A stretch of DNA of 7,058 bases from an uncultured Actinomycetes bacterium. Its GTDB lineage: Bacteria; Actinomycetota; Actinomycetes; Nanopelagicales; Nanopelagicaceae. Numbering within the stretch: the stretch's first letter is position 1; every line of letters starts with the position of its first letter. The notes under the pieces were generated by a model. The model saw only the letters and a list, made by a program, of their open reading frames with translations. It searched no databases and had not been told where the DNA came from. The DNA lies in the NCBI GenBank assembly GCA_903827345.1, contig CAIKID010000161.1, positions 1 to 7,058 on the forward strand, in the 5' to 3' direction. The translations under genes and the position numbers were made by a program. Positions 1 to 4,601 of this stretch are shown here, in pieces.

Positions 1-62
1 CGGACCACCTTCTGCGCTGGACCACCCACGTGCAGAGTGGTGAGCTCGGAGAGGTTGGTCAT
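1..62 (-). CDS. murB: UDP-N-acetylmuramate dehydrogenase (MurB), N-terminal fragment, cut by window edge
   Basis: Only the first 20 codons are present, read on the minus strand from the ATG at 62-60 and running off the window start. The peptide begins MTNLSELTTLHVGGPAQKVV. The pattern L-x-x-x-T-T-L-x-V-G-G-P-A is the characteristic N-terminus of MurB, the start of its FAD-binding domain. MurB reduces UDP-GlcNAc-enolpyruvate to UDP-MurNAc with NADPH in the cytoplasm, the second committed step of peptidoglycan synthesis. The gene starts 9 bases after the glycosyltransferase stop codon on the same strand. It has no close Shine-Dalgarno sequence; a GGAG lies about 19 bases upstream inside the preceding gene, so translation probably depends on coupling. 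Position downstream of rpmG-hadA-hadB is a known actinobacterial arrangement and supports the call. It is identified from a short peptide only. Confidence 0.85.
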   Translation of the reverse strand, partial: MTNLSELTTLHVGGPAQKVV

Positions 63-71
63 GGGGTAAGG

Positions 72-974
72 CTAGCGGCGCTCCACCAAGATCTCATTCT
101 TACCGCGGAATCGCTCCAAAATTCGGTCGTAATTCTTCTTGGACTGCTCATCTCTATATGCGGGGTCTGTGTCGTAATAGCCATGGTGGCGAGCTTGCTC
201 AAGTGGAAGATCAATCTGGAGCAGATTGCCGCGGGATTGGCGCAAGCGAAGTGAGAACTCGATATCAGCATTGCGGTAATAAATGGCTCGGTTGTTGAAT
301 CCGCCGCTCTCGATCGCGCTCTCGCGATTGAGCCCTAGAAAGTAACTAAAGAGGACATCGACAGAACCCACGCCTTTATCGTCAACGCTGCGCCACTCAT
401 CTGCAATGTTTATCAATCCCCCACGCCAACCAACTGCCGCCCACTCTCCAGATGCGAGGGCTGCCAATGTCGGAGTGATCGCATCGGCTAAGAGGCGGGT
501 AGAAGGATCCATGATGATCACGTAAGGGGCGGGGGCAAACTTAAGTAGTGCATTTGCGGCCTCTCCCCAACCGACACCTTCTTGGATCTGAGTGATGAAG
601 GTTCGAGAATCTAATGCAGCAGCGATAGATCCCAACTCGGGTTTTCCGGAGATCAAAACCAGGATTGCACAGGTTGCGGGAGCAAACTCTTTTATGCTTG
701 AGATGGCGGCGCTGAGGTCTTCAATATAGCCATCAGCAATTATTGCAATCGCGCTTTCAAAGGTTTTATCGGTGAATTTTCGCACATCACCCACGCGAGA
801 AACTATGGGGAAGGGAGATTTGAGTTTGAACTCAAAGCCATCGGCCACATCGAGAACTTCAAAGCCATGTTCTGCGATCTTATTTCGCAGCTGATCGGCT
901 AGCGCCCAGTCCTTGGCAGCGCGTGCTGCTAACCGAGCCCGCGCTAATTCAACAACGACTTCTGGGGCGCTCAT
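72..974 (-). CDS. Glycosyltransferase family 2-like protein with N-terminal cysteinyl-tRNA-synthetase-like helical segment
   Basis: This is a 300-residue cytosolic protein. Residues about 8-45 (ARARLAARAAKDWALADQLR, then ...GFEVLDVADGFEFK) match the style of the C-terminal helical tail of cysteinyl-tRNA synthetase, where a K-D-[WF]-x-x-A-D-x-[LI]-R helix is followed by G-x-x-[VI]-x-D. The rest, about 75-290, resembles a GT-A family 2 fold: VIIMDPSTRLL at 152-162 sits where a DxD-like nucleotide-sugar site is expected but reads D-P-S-T. YYRNADIEFSLRLRQ (232-246) resembles the acceptor-side region, followed by RHHGYY (262-267) and SKKNYDRILERFRG (278-291). The ATG overlaps the hadB stop by 4 bases and murB follows 9 bases downstream, so it is probably co-transcribed with both. 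Inference: it may glycosylate an envelope component, or it may be a degenerate, non-catalytic relative. Donor and acceptor are unknown. Confidence 0.8.
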   Translation of the reverse strand: MSAPEVVVELARARLAARAAKDWALADQLRNKIAEHGFEVLDVADGFEFKLKSPFPIVSRVGDVRKFTDKTFESAIAIIADGYIEDLSAAISSIKEFAPATCAILVLISGKPELGSIAAALDSRTFITQIQEGVGWGEAANALLKFAPAPYVIIMDPSTRLLADAITPTLAALASGEWAAVGWRGGLINIADEWRSVDDKGVGSVDVLFSYFLGLNRESAIESGGFNNRAIYYRNADIEFSLRLRQSRGNLLQIDLPLEQARHHGYYDTDPAYRDEQSKKNYDRILERFRGKNEILVERR

Positions 975-1372
975 AGCAATATGACGGCTTTTGCCATCCC
1001 CAAAACTTTTATCTCGTTGCAGGTCGCTGTAATTTCCAGGCGAGCCACTTCATCGGTCAGTTCTACGACGGTGGCATTGACCAGGAGTTCCACATCAACT
1101 CCGGAAGGCACCACGACTGGCTTGGTAAAGCGGGCCGAGAACTCTTTTACCTTGGAACTACTGCCAGCCATACTGCTGACGTACTGCCCAACGAGTCCCA
1201 TTGTGTACATGCCATGTGCAATCACATTTTCCAGACCAACCGATTGGGCAAATTCTTCATTCTGATGAATTGGGTTTTGATCTCCGCTGGCATTGGCATA
1301 ACTAACGAGTGATGCTCTATTAATAATGTAGGTCTTGCTAGGCAAAACTTCGCCAACTGTGAAGATACTCAT
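971..1372 (-). CDS. hadB: MaoC-like (R)-3-hydroxyacyl-ACP dehydratase subunit, HadB-type
   Basis: A 133-residue single hot-dog domain protein. It carries the hydratase-2 motif ASGDQNPIHQNEEFA (28-42), with Asp31 and His36 forming the usual D-x4-H catalytic pair, followed by the conserved AHGMYTMG (52-59). Family knowledge: such subunits dehydrate (3R)-hydroxyacyl-ACP or -CoA to the trans-2-enoyl product in the cytoplasm and commonly pair with a HadA subunit, here encoded directly upstream. The start is the ATG at 1372-1370, overlapping the hadA stop as ATGA. The stop overlaps the next gene's ATG in the same way. No Shine-Dalgarno sequence precedes it, in keeping with translational coupling. 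In mycobacteria the homologous pair acts in mycolic-acid elongation. Nothing in this window indicates mycolates, so a role in general fatty-acid synthesis is an equally good inference. Confidence 0.88.
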   Translation of the reverse strand: MSIFTVGEVLPSKTYIINRASLVSYANASGDQNPIHQNEEFAQSVGLENVIAHGMYTMGLVGQYVSSMAGSSSKVKEFSARFTKPVVVPSGVDVELLVNATVVELTDEVARLEITATCNEIKVLGMAKAVILL

Positions 1373-1752
1373 GCGCGAAATACCAAGGTCGACCAGCTAG
1401 AAACCGCGACTTCGCCAGACTCAATAAGGTCAGAACGAACGGTAATGATTTCATTTCCTGCCATGACGCGAGCGCTCTCGATCGTCGAATCGCACTGAAT
1501 CTGCATCCCAGCTGTTAGCTGCTTATAAATGCTAAATCTTTGATCACCGTGAACCACCCGGCTCCAGTCCAGACCAGAATCGACGAGCACGGATTGTGAC
1601 TGCTCGAGTGAGATCGTGATGGCAAAGGTAGGGGGCGCTAAATGGGTTTCTGGTTCACCTAAAGCGAGCGCAAATGCCGCTATTGATTCTGCGGTGATTG
1701 TCGTACGTGTGGCACCCGCGAAGGTGCGCCCGACGAGGTCGGGGTTGAGCAT
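1369..1752 (-). CDS. hadA: FAS1-like dehydratase domain protein, HadA-type (UPF0336-like)
   Basis: A 127-residue protein whose layout fits the N-terminal MaoC/FAS1-like dehydratase family: LNPDLVGRTF at the start, AESIAAFALALGEP (21-34), APPTFAITI (39-47), VVHGDQRFSIYKQLTAGMQI (66-85) and a final WSTLVFRA. HGDQRF followed by a [LP]-x-x-G-x-x-[LI] turn is typical. It lacks the D-x4-H catalytic motif of its neighbour. In known heterodimers this subunit supplies the acyl-chain-binding surface while HadB supplies the catalytic residues. The ATG at 1752-1750 lies 3 bases after the rpmG stop (TAA ATA ATG on the minus strand). There is no Shine-Dalgarno sequence, so expression is probably coupled to rpmG. 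The stop overlaps the hadB start by 4 bases, suggesting equal production of the two subunits. Confidence 0.85.
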   Translation of the reverse strand: MLNPDLVGRTFAGATRTTITAESIAAFALALGEPETHLAPPTFAITISLEQSQSVLVDSGLDWSRVVHGDQRFSIYKQLTAGMQIQCDSTIESARVMAGNEIITVRSDLIESGEVAVSSWSTLVFRA

Positions 1753-1755
1753 TAT

Positions 1756-1926
1756 TTAACGAGTTTCGCGGTGAACCGTAGAAAGCTTGCAACGGGGGCA
1801 GAACTTCTTGAGCTCAAGGCGGTCTGGGTCGTTACGACGGTTCTTCTTTGTAATGTAATTACGCTCTTTGCACTCGACACAGGCCATAGTGATCTTAGGG
1901 CGGACATCCGCGCTCTTGCTTGCCAT
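1756..1926 (-). CDS. rpmG: 50S ribosomal protein L33, zinc-binding (C+) form
   Basis: A 56-residue protein in the large ribosomal subunit. It begins MASKSADVRPKITMACVECK and ends with CPRC...VHRETR. The two zinc ligand pairs C16-V-E-C19 and C43-P-R-C46 are intact, so this is the zinc-ribbon C+ type rather than a cysteine-free, zinc-independent paralogue. The core KERNYITKKNRR (20-31) and RLELKKFCPRC (36-46) is the canonical L33 signature. The ATG at 1926-1924 is preceded by AGGAGC at a good Shine-Dalgarno distance, and the family's usual N-terminus begins at this Met. It lies downstream of tRNA-Thr and tRNA-Met and upstream of the hadA/hadB pair, as expected in Actinobacteria. Strong ribosomal-gene translation probably feeds the coupled genes behind it. 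Confidence 0.97.
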   Translation of the reverse strand: MASKSADVRPKITMACVECKERNYITKKNRRNDPDRLELKKFCPRCKLSTVHRETR

Positions 1927-1931
1927 GGTCG

Positions 1932-1938
1932 TGCTCCT
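1932..1938 (-). promoter_or_regulatory. Shine-Dalgarno site of rpmG
   Basis: On the minus strand the sequence AAAAAAGGAGCACGACC precedes the rpmG ATG, giving an AGGAGC core about 6 bases from the start codon. It is the clearest ribosome binding site in the minus-strand cluster. The genes that follow rpmG have none and rely on tight spacing. Confidence 0.75.
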
Positions 1939-1956
1939 TTTTTGTGGAAAACGTAA

Positions 1957-1980
1957 GAGGTGAAGGTTACTTCATCCCTC
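1957..1980 (-). promoter_or_regulatory. Stem-loop in the rpmG 5' leader, possible attenuator or processing site
   Basis: On the minus strand GAGG-GA-TGAAG-TAAC-CTTCA-CCTC can fold into a 9-bp stem with a 2-base bulge and a TAAC tetraloop. It sits between tRNA-Met and the rpmG ribosome binding site, and is followed by TTACGTTTTCC and then an A-run. The U-tract is poor for a strong intrinsic terminator, so attenuation, mRNA stabilisation or a tRNA/mRNA processing boundary are possible readings. The fold is visible in sequence; any function is inferred. Confidence 0.4.
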
Positions 1981-2032
1981 TAGATTCGTCTAAATCGCGC
2001 TCAATCTCCTACTGGATAGAGCGAGAACTGGG

Positions 2033-2106
2033 TAGCGGAGGCCGGACTTGAACCGGCGACACTGCGATTATGAGCCGCATGCTCTACCAAGCTGAGCTAC
2101 CCCGCC
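2033..2106 (-). tRNA. tRNA-Met (anticodon CAU)
   Basis: A complete 74-base cloverleaf on the minus strand. The acceptor GGCGGGG pairs with CTCCGCT (G-U at the first and sixth pairs). The D-arm is GCTC...GAGC. The anticodon stem TGCGG/TCGCA encloses CTCATAA, giving anticodon CAU. The T-arm is GCCGG-TTCAAGT-CCGGC and the discriminator is A. The first acceptor position forms a G-U pair rather than the C-A mismatch of initiator tRNA, and the anticodon stem lacks three consecutive G-C pairs, so this is the elongator type. A tRNA-Ile(CAU) with lysidine is not strictly excluded, but the rpmG neighbourhood favours Met. CCA is not encoded. Confidence 0.93.
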
Positions 2107-2120
2107 AAGGGTAATTTTCG

Positions 2121-2193
2121 AGCCCCCTATCGGAATCGAACCGATGACCTCTTCCTTACCATGGAAGCACTCTACCGACTGAGCTAAGGGGGC
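2121..2193 (-). tRNA. tRNA-Thr (anticodon GGU)
   Basis: A complete 73-base cloverleaf on the minus strand. The acceptor GCCCCCT pairs perfectly with AGGGGGC. The D-arm is GCTC...GAGT. The anticodon stem CTTCC/GGAAG encloses ATGGTAA, giving anticodon GGU. The T-arm is ATCGG-TTCGATT-CCGAT and the discriminator is T. CCA is not encoded. It lies 14 bases upstream of tRNA-Met on the same strand, so the two are almost certainly one transcript, possibly continuing into rpmG. I found no convincing consensus promoter in the 88 bases upstream (2194-2281). TTGAAT is a plausible -35, but no good -10 lies at normal spacing. Confidence 0.96.
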
Positions 2194-2267
2194 GAACCTA
2201 CGCCCGCAAGGTTACAGGTAATGGGTAACTCGGCGAAATTCAAGGCTTGTACCTACCTGCTCCAATT

Positions 2268-2272
2268 GCAAG
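2268..2272 (+). promoter_or_regulatory. Shine-Dalgarno site of the membrane-protein gene
   Basis: AAGGA (within GCAAGGATGCCC) sits 9 bases before the ATG at 2282. It fixes that start and contrasts with the apparently leaderless starts of the genes at 3669, 3768, 6238 and 6256. Confidence 0.6.
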
Positions 2273-2281
2273 GATGCCCTT

Positions 2282-2965
2282 ATGAGTCTGCCTGAGTTCC
2301 ACCTTCCCAATCTCCCACATTGGCACCGACCACACCCAGGCGAGCGTCGCTGGCCGGTCTCCTTTGTCGTGGCAGTAGTGGTTGTTCTCCAATATTTGCT
2401 GCCGAAAACACTCTCCCTCAAAAGTCAGCCTGATATCTGCATCCTGGAAGCTCTTCTCACCGTATTGCTCTTTGCGATAAGCCCGGGACGAATTTCCAAA
2501 CACCGTAAATCAACCTGGTGGACCGGGATTGCTCTCACGGGAGTTATGACAGCTAGCAACATCGCCTCAGCAGTGCACCTTTTGCAAAAGTTGATAGATG
2601 GGACGATTAAAAGTCCTGCTAATTTGCTGGCATTTGGTGGTTCCATCTGGCTCACCAATATGGTGGTCTTCAGCCTTTGGTATTGGGAGTTTGATCGCGG
2701 AGGTCCGGGAGCGAGAGCTGAGGCGATCGATCCTTATCCAGATTTTCTCTTCCCGCAGATGACGGATCCCAGTTATGCACCGATGGATTGGAAGCCAACC
2801 TACTTCGACTATCTCTTTACATCGTATACGAATGCCAGCGCATTTAGCCCGACCGATGTCATGCCATTAACCAGGTGGGCGAAGATGCTTATGATGATTC
2901 AGAGCGCTACATCACTTATAACTGTGGGGTTAGTTATTGCCCGTGCGGTAAATATTCTGCCCTAG
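2282..2965 (+). CDS. Uncharacterised five-helix membrane protein with conserved C-terminal DYLFTSYTNASAFSPTDVMPL-type region
   Basis: A 227-residue integral membrane protein. Predicted helices by hydropathy are about 25-41, 51-67, 79-101, 114-135 and 201-225. The N-terminus is rich in His and Pro (His7, 13, 15, 18) and has no signal peptide. Between helices 4 and 5 is a 65-residue extramembrane segment that starts YWEFDRGGPGAR (134-145), continues with YPDFLFPQM (152-160) and ends FSPTDVMPLTRWAK (188-201). This pattern resembles actinobacterial conserved hypothetical membrane proteins and is loosely like the end of DUF1345 proteins; no function is known to me. The ATG at 2282 has AAGGA 9 bases upstream, which supports this start. 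It diverges from the tRNA genes and converges on the secreted-protein gene, sharing its stop region. Confidence 0.85.
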   Translation: MSLPEFHLPNLPHWHRPHPGERRWPVSFVVAVVVVLQYLLPKTLSLKSQPDICILEALLTVLLFAISPGRISKHRKSTWWTGIALTGVMTASNIASAVHLLQKLIDGTIKSPANLLAFGGSIWLTNMVVFSLWYWEFDRGGPGARAEAIDPYPDFLFPQMTDPSYAPMDWKPTYFDYLFTSYTNASAFSPTDVMPLTRWAKMLMMIQSATSLITVGLVIARAVNILP

Positions 2966-3669
2966 CTAACCGTTACCGTGAACACAATCACAGTTCCAGC
3001 GTGATTGAGGCTCACGATAGTGACGCCTTTTTTAAGGGGCTTCAAACCAGGATTGGTCGTATAAGTTCCCTGATTTCCTCCTGGCGTGAAAGAAACAATT
3101 GTCGGATCGACAACAGTCCCACTCCAATTTTCGGGATCGGATACGGTAAATACAAGAACGTTGGTCAATGCAACTATTGCATTCGTTACAGTTAATGGAT
3201 CAACTAATACAGGTGCAACCACCTTGCTCCCAGAAACGGTGTACTTTGGAACTAAATGTGAAAAGAGCAGTTTGATTTGGGCCTTAGGAATTCCCACGGA
3301 AATAGTCACGACCTGAGTTCCGACCAGACTGCCTGCACCGGACTTGTTCGCCACCGTGCGAGTTGCGCCACGAATAAGCATCATGTTCATAGGGCAAATA
3401 TTCTTAATCGAACTTTCAGTAATAGTGAAGAACTTCTTGCCGCTGCCATATTGAACTGTGACCGATTCGTCTCTACCGACTCCACACGTTGTCATTCCGA
3501 AATTCTTTAAGGCCAACCCAGCGGTGTAACTAGGTTGGTAAACAACATAGTTGAGACCGGTCTGGGCATCCTGATAAGGATTGCCGCTTCCCATGGCTTG
3601 GGCTGGAATAGCGCTAAGCGCAAGGATTCCTGCTACCACAGCTGCTACGAGGCTGCTCTTATTCTTCAT
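2962..3669 (-). CDS. Uncharacterised secreted protein with signal peptide and one likely disulfide
   Basis: A 235-residue protein with a textbook Sec signal peptide: MKNK positive start, hydrophobic SLVAAVVAGILALSAI, then PAQA with probable cleavage after Ala25 (AQA|MG). There is no lipobox cysteine. The mature protein has only two cysteines, Cys62 and Cys92, likely to form a disulfide outside the membrane. The first half (GNPYQDAQTGLNYVVYQPSY, 29-48) is Tyr/Asn-rich. The second half, about 145-235, is Val/Thr-rich with alternating polar-hydrophobic strands ending PLKKGVTIVSL..AGTVIVFTVTVS, suggesting an Ig-like beta-sandwich. No sortase signal or C-terminal anchor is present. The ATG at 3669-3667 has no Shine-Dalgarno sequence but has TAACAT 6 bases upstream, so a leaderless transcript is likely. 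I do not recognise a family. The gene is divergent from msrB and convergent with the membrane-protein gene. Confidence 0.85.
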   Translation of the reverse strand: MKNKSSLVAAVVAGILALSAIPAQAMGSGNPYQDAQTGLNYVVYQPSYTAGLALKNFGMTTCGVGRDESVTVQYGSGKKFFTITESSIKNICPMNMMLIRGATRTVANKSGAGSLVGTQVVTISVGIPKAQIKLLFSHLVPKYTVSGSKVVAPVLVDPLTVTNAIVALTNVLVFTVSDPENWSGTVVDPTIVSFTPGGNQGTYTTNPGLKPLKKGVTIVSLNHAGTVIVFTVTVS

Positions 3670-3675
3670 GAGGAA

Positions 3676-3681
3676 ATGTTA
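3676..3681 (-). promoter_or_regulatory. Candidate -10 element for a leaderless secreted-protein transcript
   Basis: On the minus strand TAACAT ends 6 bases before the ATG at 3669, matching the TANNNT spacing typical of actinobacterial leaderless genes. No convincing -35 was found (GCAAAA at 17 bases). The absence of any Shine-Dalgarno sequence agrees with leaderless initiation. Confidence 0.5.
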
Positions 3682-3708
3682 CAAGGTGCTTCTGGGCTTT
3701 TGCTGTCG

Positions 3709-3735
3709 GAAACCTGAGACTCTCCCTGAGGTTTC
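3709..3735. repeat. Inverted repeat in the secreted-protein/msrB divergent spacer, possible operator
   Basis: GAAACCT (3709-3715) and AGGTTTC (3729-3735) are perfect inverted copies. AG/CT pairs continue inward after one G-G mismatch, leaving a 7-base centre. The repeat lies midway between the two start codons, centred 53 bases from one and 46 bases from the other. Its right arm overlaps the expected -35 region of msrB. It cannot be a terminator for either gene, as both are transcribed away from it. A regulator binding site is the natural inference. Confidence 0.45.
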
Positions 3736-3754
3736 TCATCCTGCCATTGCCTAG

Positions 3755-3760
3755 TAGCAT
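3755..3760 (+). promoter_or_regulatory. Candidate -10 element for leaderless msrB
   Basis: TAGCAT matches TATAAT at positions 1, 2, 5 and 6 and ends 7 bases before the ATG at 3768, so transcription would begin at or next to the start codon. The -35 region (around 3732-3737, TTTCTC) is weak and overlaps the inverted repeat. No Shine-Dalgarno sequence precedes msrB. Confidence 0.5.
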
Positions 3761-3767
3761 TTTCGTT

Positions 3768-4190
3768 ATGAGTCATGAGAACCTTCCAGAATTTCCCCTC
3801 GCAGTTGACGAAGCGGCGCTCCGCGAACGTATTGACCCTCTCTCCTATGACGTTTTGCGCAATGCAGCCACAGAACGTCCCTTCACGGGCGAGTACAACG
3901 ACACAGATGTTGAAGGCAGCTACCGATGCAAGGCTTGCGGCAATGAATTATTTAGAAGTGAGAATAAATTCCACTCCGGTTGCGGATGGCCCTCTTTTTA
4001 TGCACCGACCAAAGACGATGCAGTTGTGCTCATTGAAGATGCGTCACTGGCTCCAAGAATTCGTACCGAAGTTCGCTGCGCCAACTGCGGGTCTCATCTA
4101 GGACATCTCTTTGAAGGAGAAGGCTACGACGTCCCAACCGATCAACGCTGGTGTATCAACTCCGTTGCATTAGTTCTTCAGCAGAAGTAA
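3768..4190 (+). CDS. msrB: Peptide methionine-(R)-S-oxide reductase MsrB
   Basis: A 140-residue cytosolic enzyme that reduces the R-epimer of methionine sulfoxide in proteins, using thioredoxin as electron donor. The zinc site is two CxxC pairs, C54-K-A-C57 and C104-A-N-C107. The catalytic cysteine is Cys129 in RWCINS (127-132), equal to the family's R-[YW]-C-[IV]-N-S. Cys72 in HSGCGWPSF (69-77) is at the resolving position. GSHLGHLFEGEG (108-119) is also canonical. The N-terminal LPEFPLAVDEAALRERIDPLSYDVLRN region is normal for free-standing MsrB, and the length is typical. I chose the ATG at 3768. An in-frame TTG at 3747 would add 7 residues but overlaps the probable promoter. The last 21 bases overlap the 3' end of the convergent CoA-binding gene. 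No msrA is visible here. Confidence 0.97.
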   Translation: MSHENLPEFPLAVDEAALRERIDPLSYDVLRNAATERPFTGEYNDTDVEGSYRCKACGNELFRSENKFHSGCGWPSFYAPTKDDAVVLIEDASLAPRIRTEVRCANCGSHLGHLFEGEGYDVPTDQRWCINSVALVLQQK

Positions 4191-4601
4191 GTCGTAATCC
4201 ACTTTCAAGCAGCGATTTTGCACAACTCTTAATCCATTTTTAACGGCTCGGTTTGCCGAAATATCGTCGCGTAACCCCAATTGCAGCCACATGGACTTTG
4301 CTTTGACAGCTATTGCCTCGTCAAGCACCGTAGGCACATCAGCAACATTGCGAAAAACATCGACGATATCTACCCACTCTGGAATATCTGCGATAGATGG
4401 ATACACATCATGCCCGAAGAGTTTGTCCAGTCGGGGATTTACAAAGAAGATTTGGAAATGCGAGTGATCCAGCAGCCACTCGCTGACGCCATAAACCGGA
4501 CGTTCTGGGTTATCCGAAGCACCAACAATCGCTACTGTCTTGGAACTCTTAAGTAGATCGGCAACCTCTTCATCGCTTGGTGGAACCCACATAATAGTCA
4601 T
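4170..4601 (-). CDS. CoA-binding-domain protein (YccU-like, Rossmann fold)
   Basis: A 143-residue single-domain protein. KTVAIVGASDNPERPVYGVS (21-40) is the glycine-rich nucleotide-binding loop of the CoA_binding_2 family. It is followed by FFVNPRLDKLFGHDVYPSI (52-70), DIVDVFRN (78-85), WLQLGL (105-110) and NRCLKVDY (129-136), all family hallmarks. The fold is the CoA-binding module of succinyl-CoA synthetase alpha without the catalytic part. Free-standing members are known to bind CoA, but their physiological role is not established. The ATG at 4601 overlaps the glpD stop as ATGA, so it is translationally coupled to glpD. A second Met at residue 4 is a possible alternative start. The 3' end overlaps msrB by 21 bases on the opposite strand. 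Association with glycerol catabolism is inferred from the operon only. Confidence 0.9.
   Translation of the reverse strand: MTIMWVPPSDEEVADLLKSSKTVAIVGASDNPERPVYGVSEWLLDHSHFQIFFVNPRLDKLFGHDVYPSIADIPEWVDIVDVFRNVADVPTVLDEAIAVKAKSMWLQLGLRDDISANRAVKNGLRVVQNRCLKVDYDLLLLKN

Noticed and set aside
1771..1956. Plus-strand open frame of 61 codons
   Set aside because: It lies antisense over rpmG, whose L33 product is unmistakable. No ribosome binding site or recognisable product.
2033..2193. tRNA pair as a possible integration (att) site of a mobile element
   Set aside because: No integrase, no duplicated tRNA 3' end and no foreign-looking cargo in the window. Gene order is the normal actinobacterial one.
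2211..2229. GTTAC...GTAAC inverted repeat upstream of tRNA-Thr
   Set aside because: Only 5-bp arms with a 9-base spacer, which is easily expected by chance. No promoter overlap could be established.
2212..2503. Two minus-strand open frames of 69 and 87 codons
   Set aside because: They are antisense to the start of the membrane-protein gene, overlap each other in different frames, and have Arg/Cys/Trp-rich sequence typical of non-coding frames.
2875..3195. Plus-strand 106-codon open frame spanning the CTAG junction
   Set aside because: It is out of frame with the membrane-protein gene and antisense to the secreted-protein gene, both of which have much better coding evidence. Its cysteine-rich pattern seems accidental.
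3747..3767. TTG start that would lengthen MsrB by 7 residues
   Set aside because: It lacks a Shine-Dalgarno sequence, overlaps the likely -10 box TAGCAT, and the extra residues (MPSSIFV) are not typical of MsrB. The ATG at 3768 fits better.
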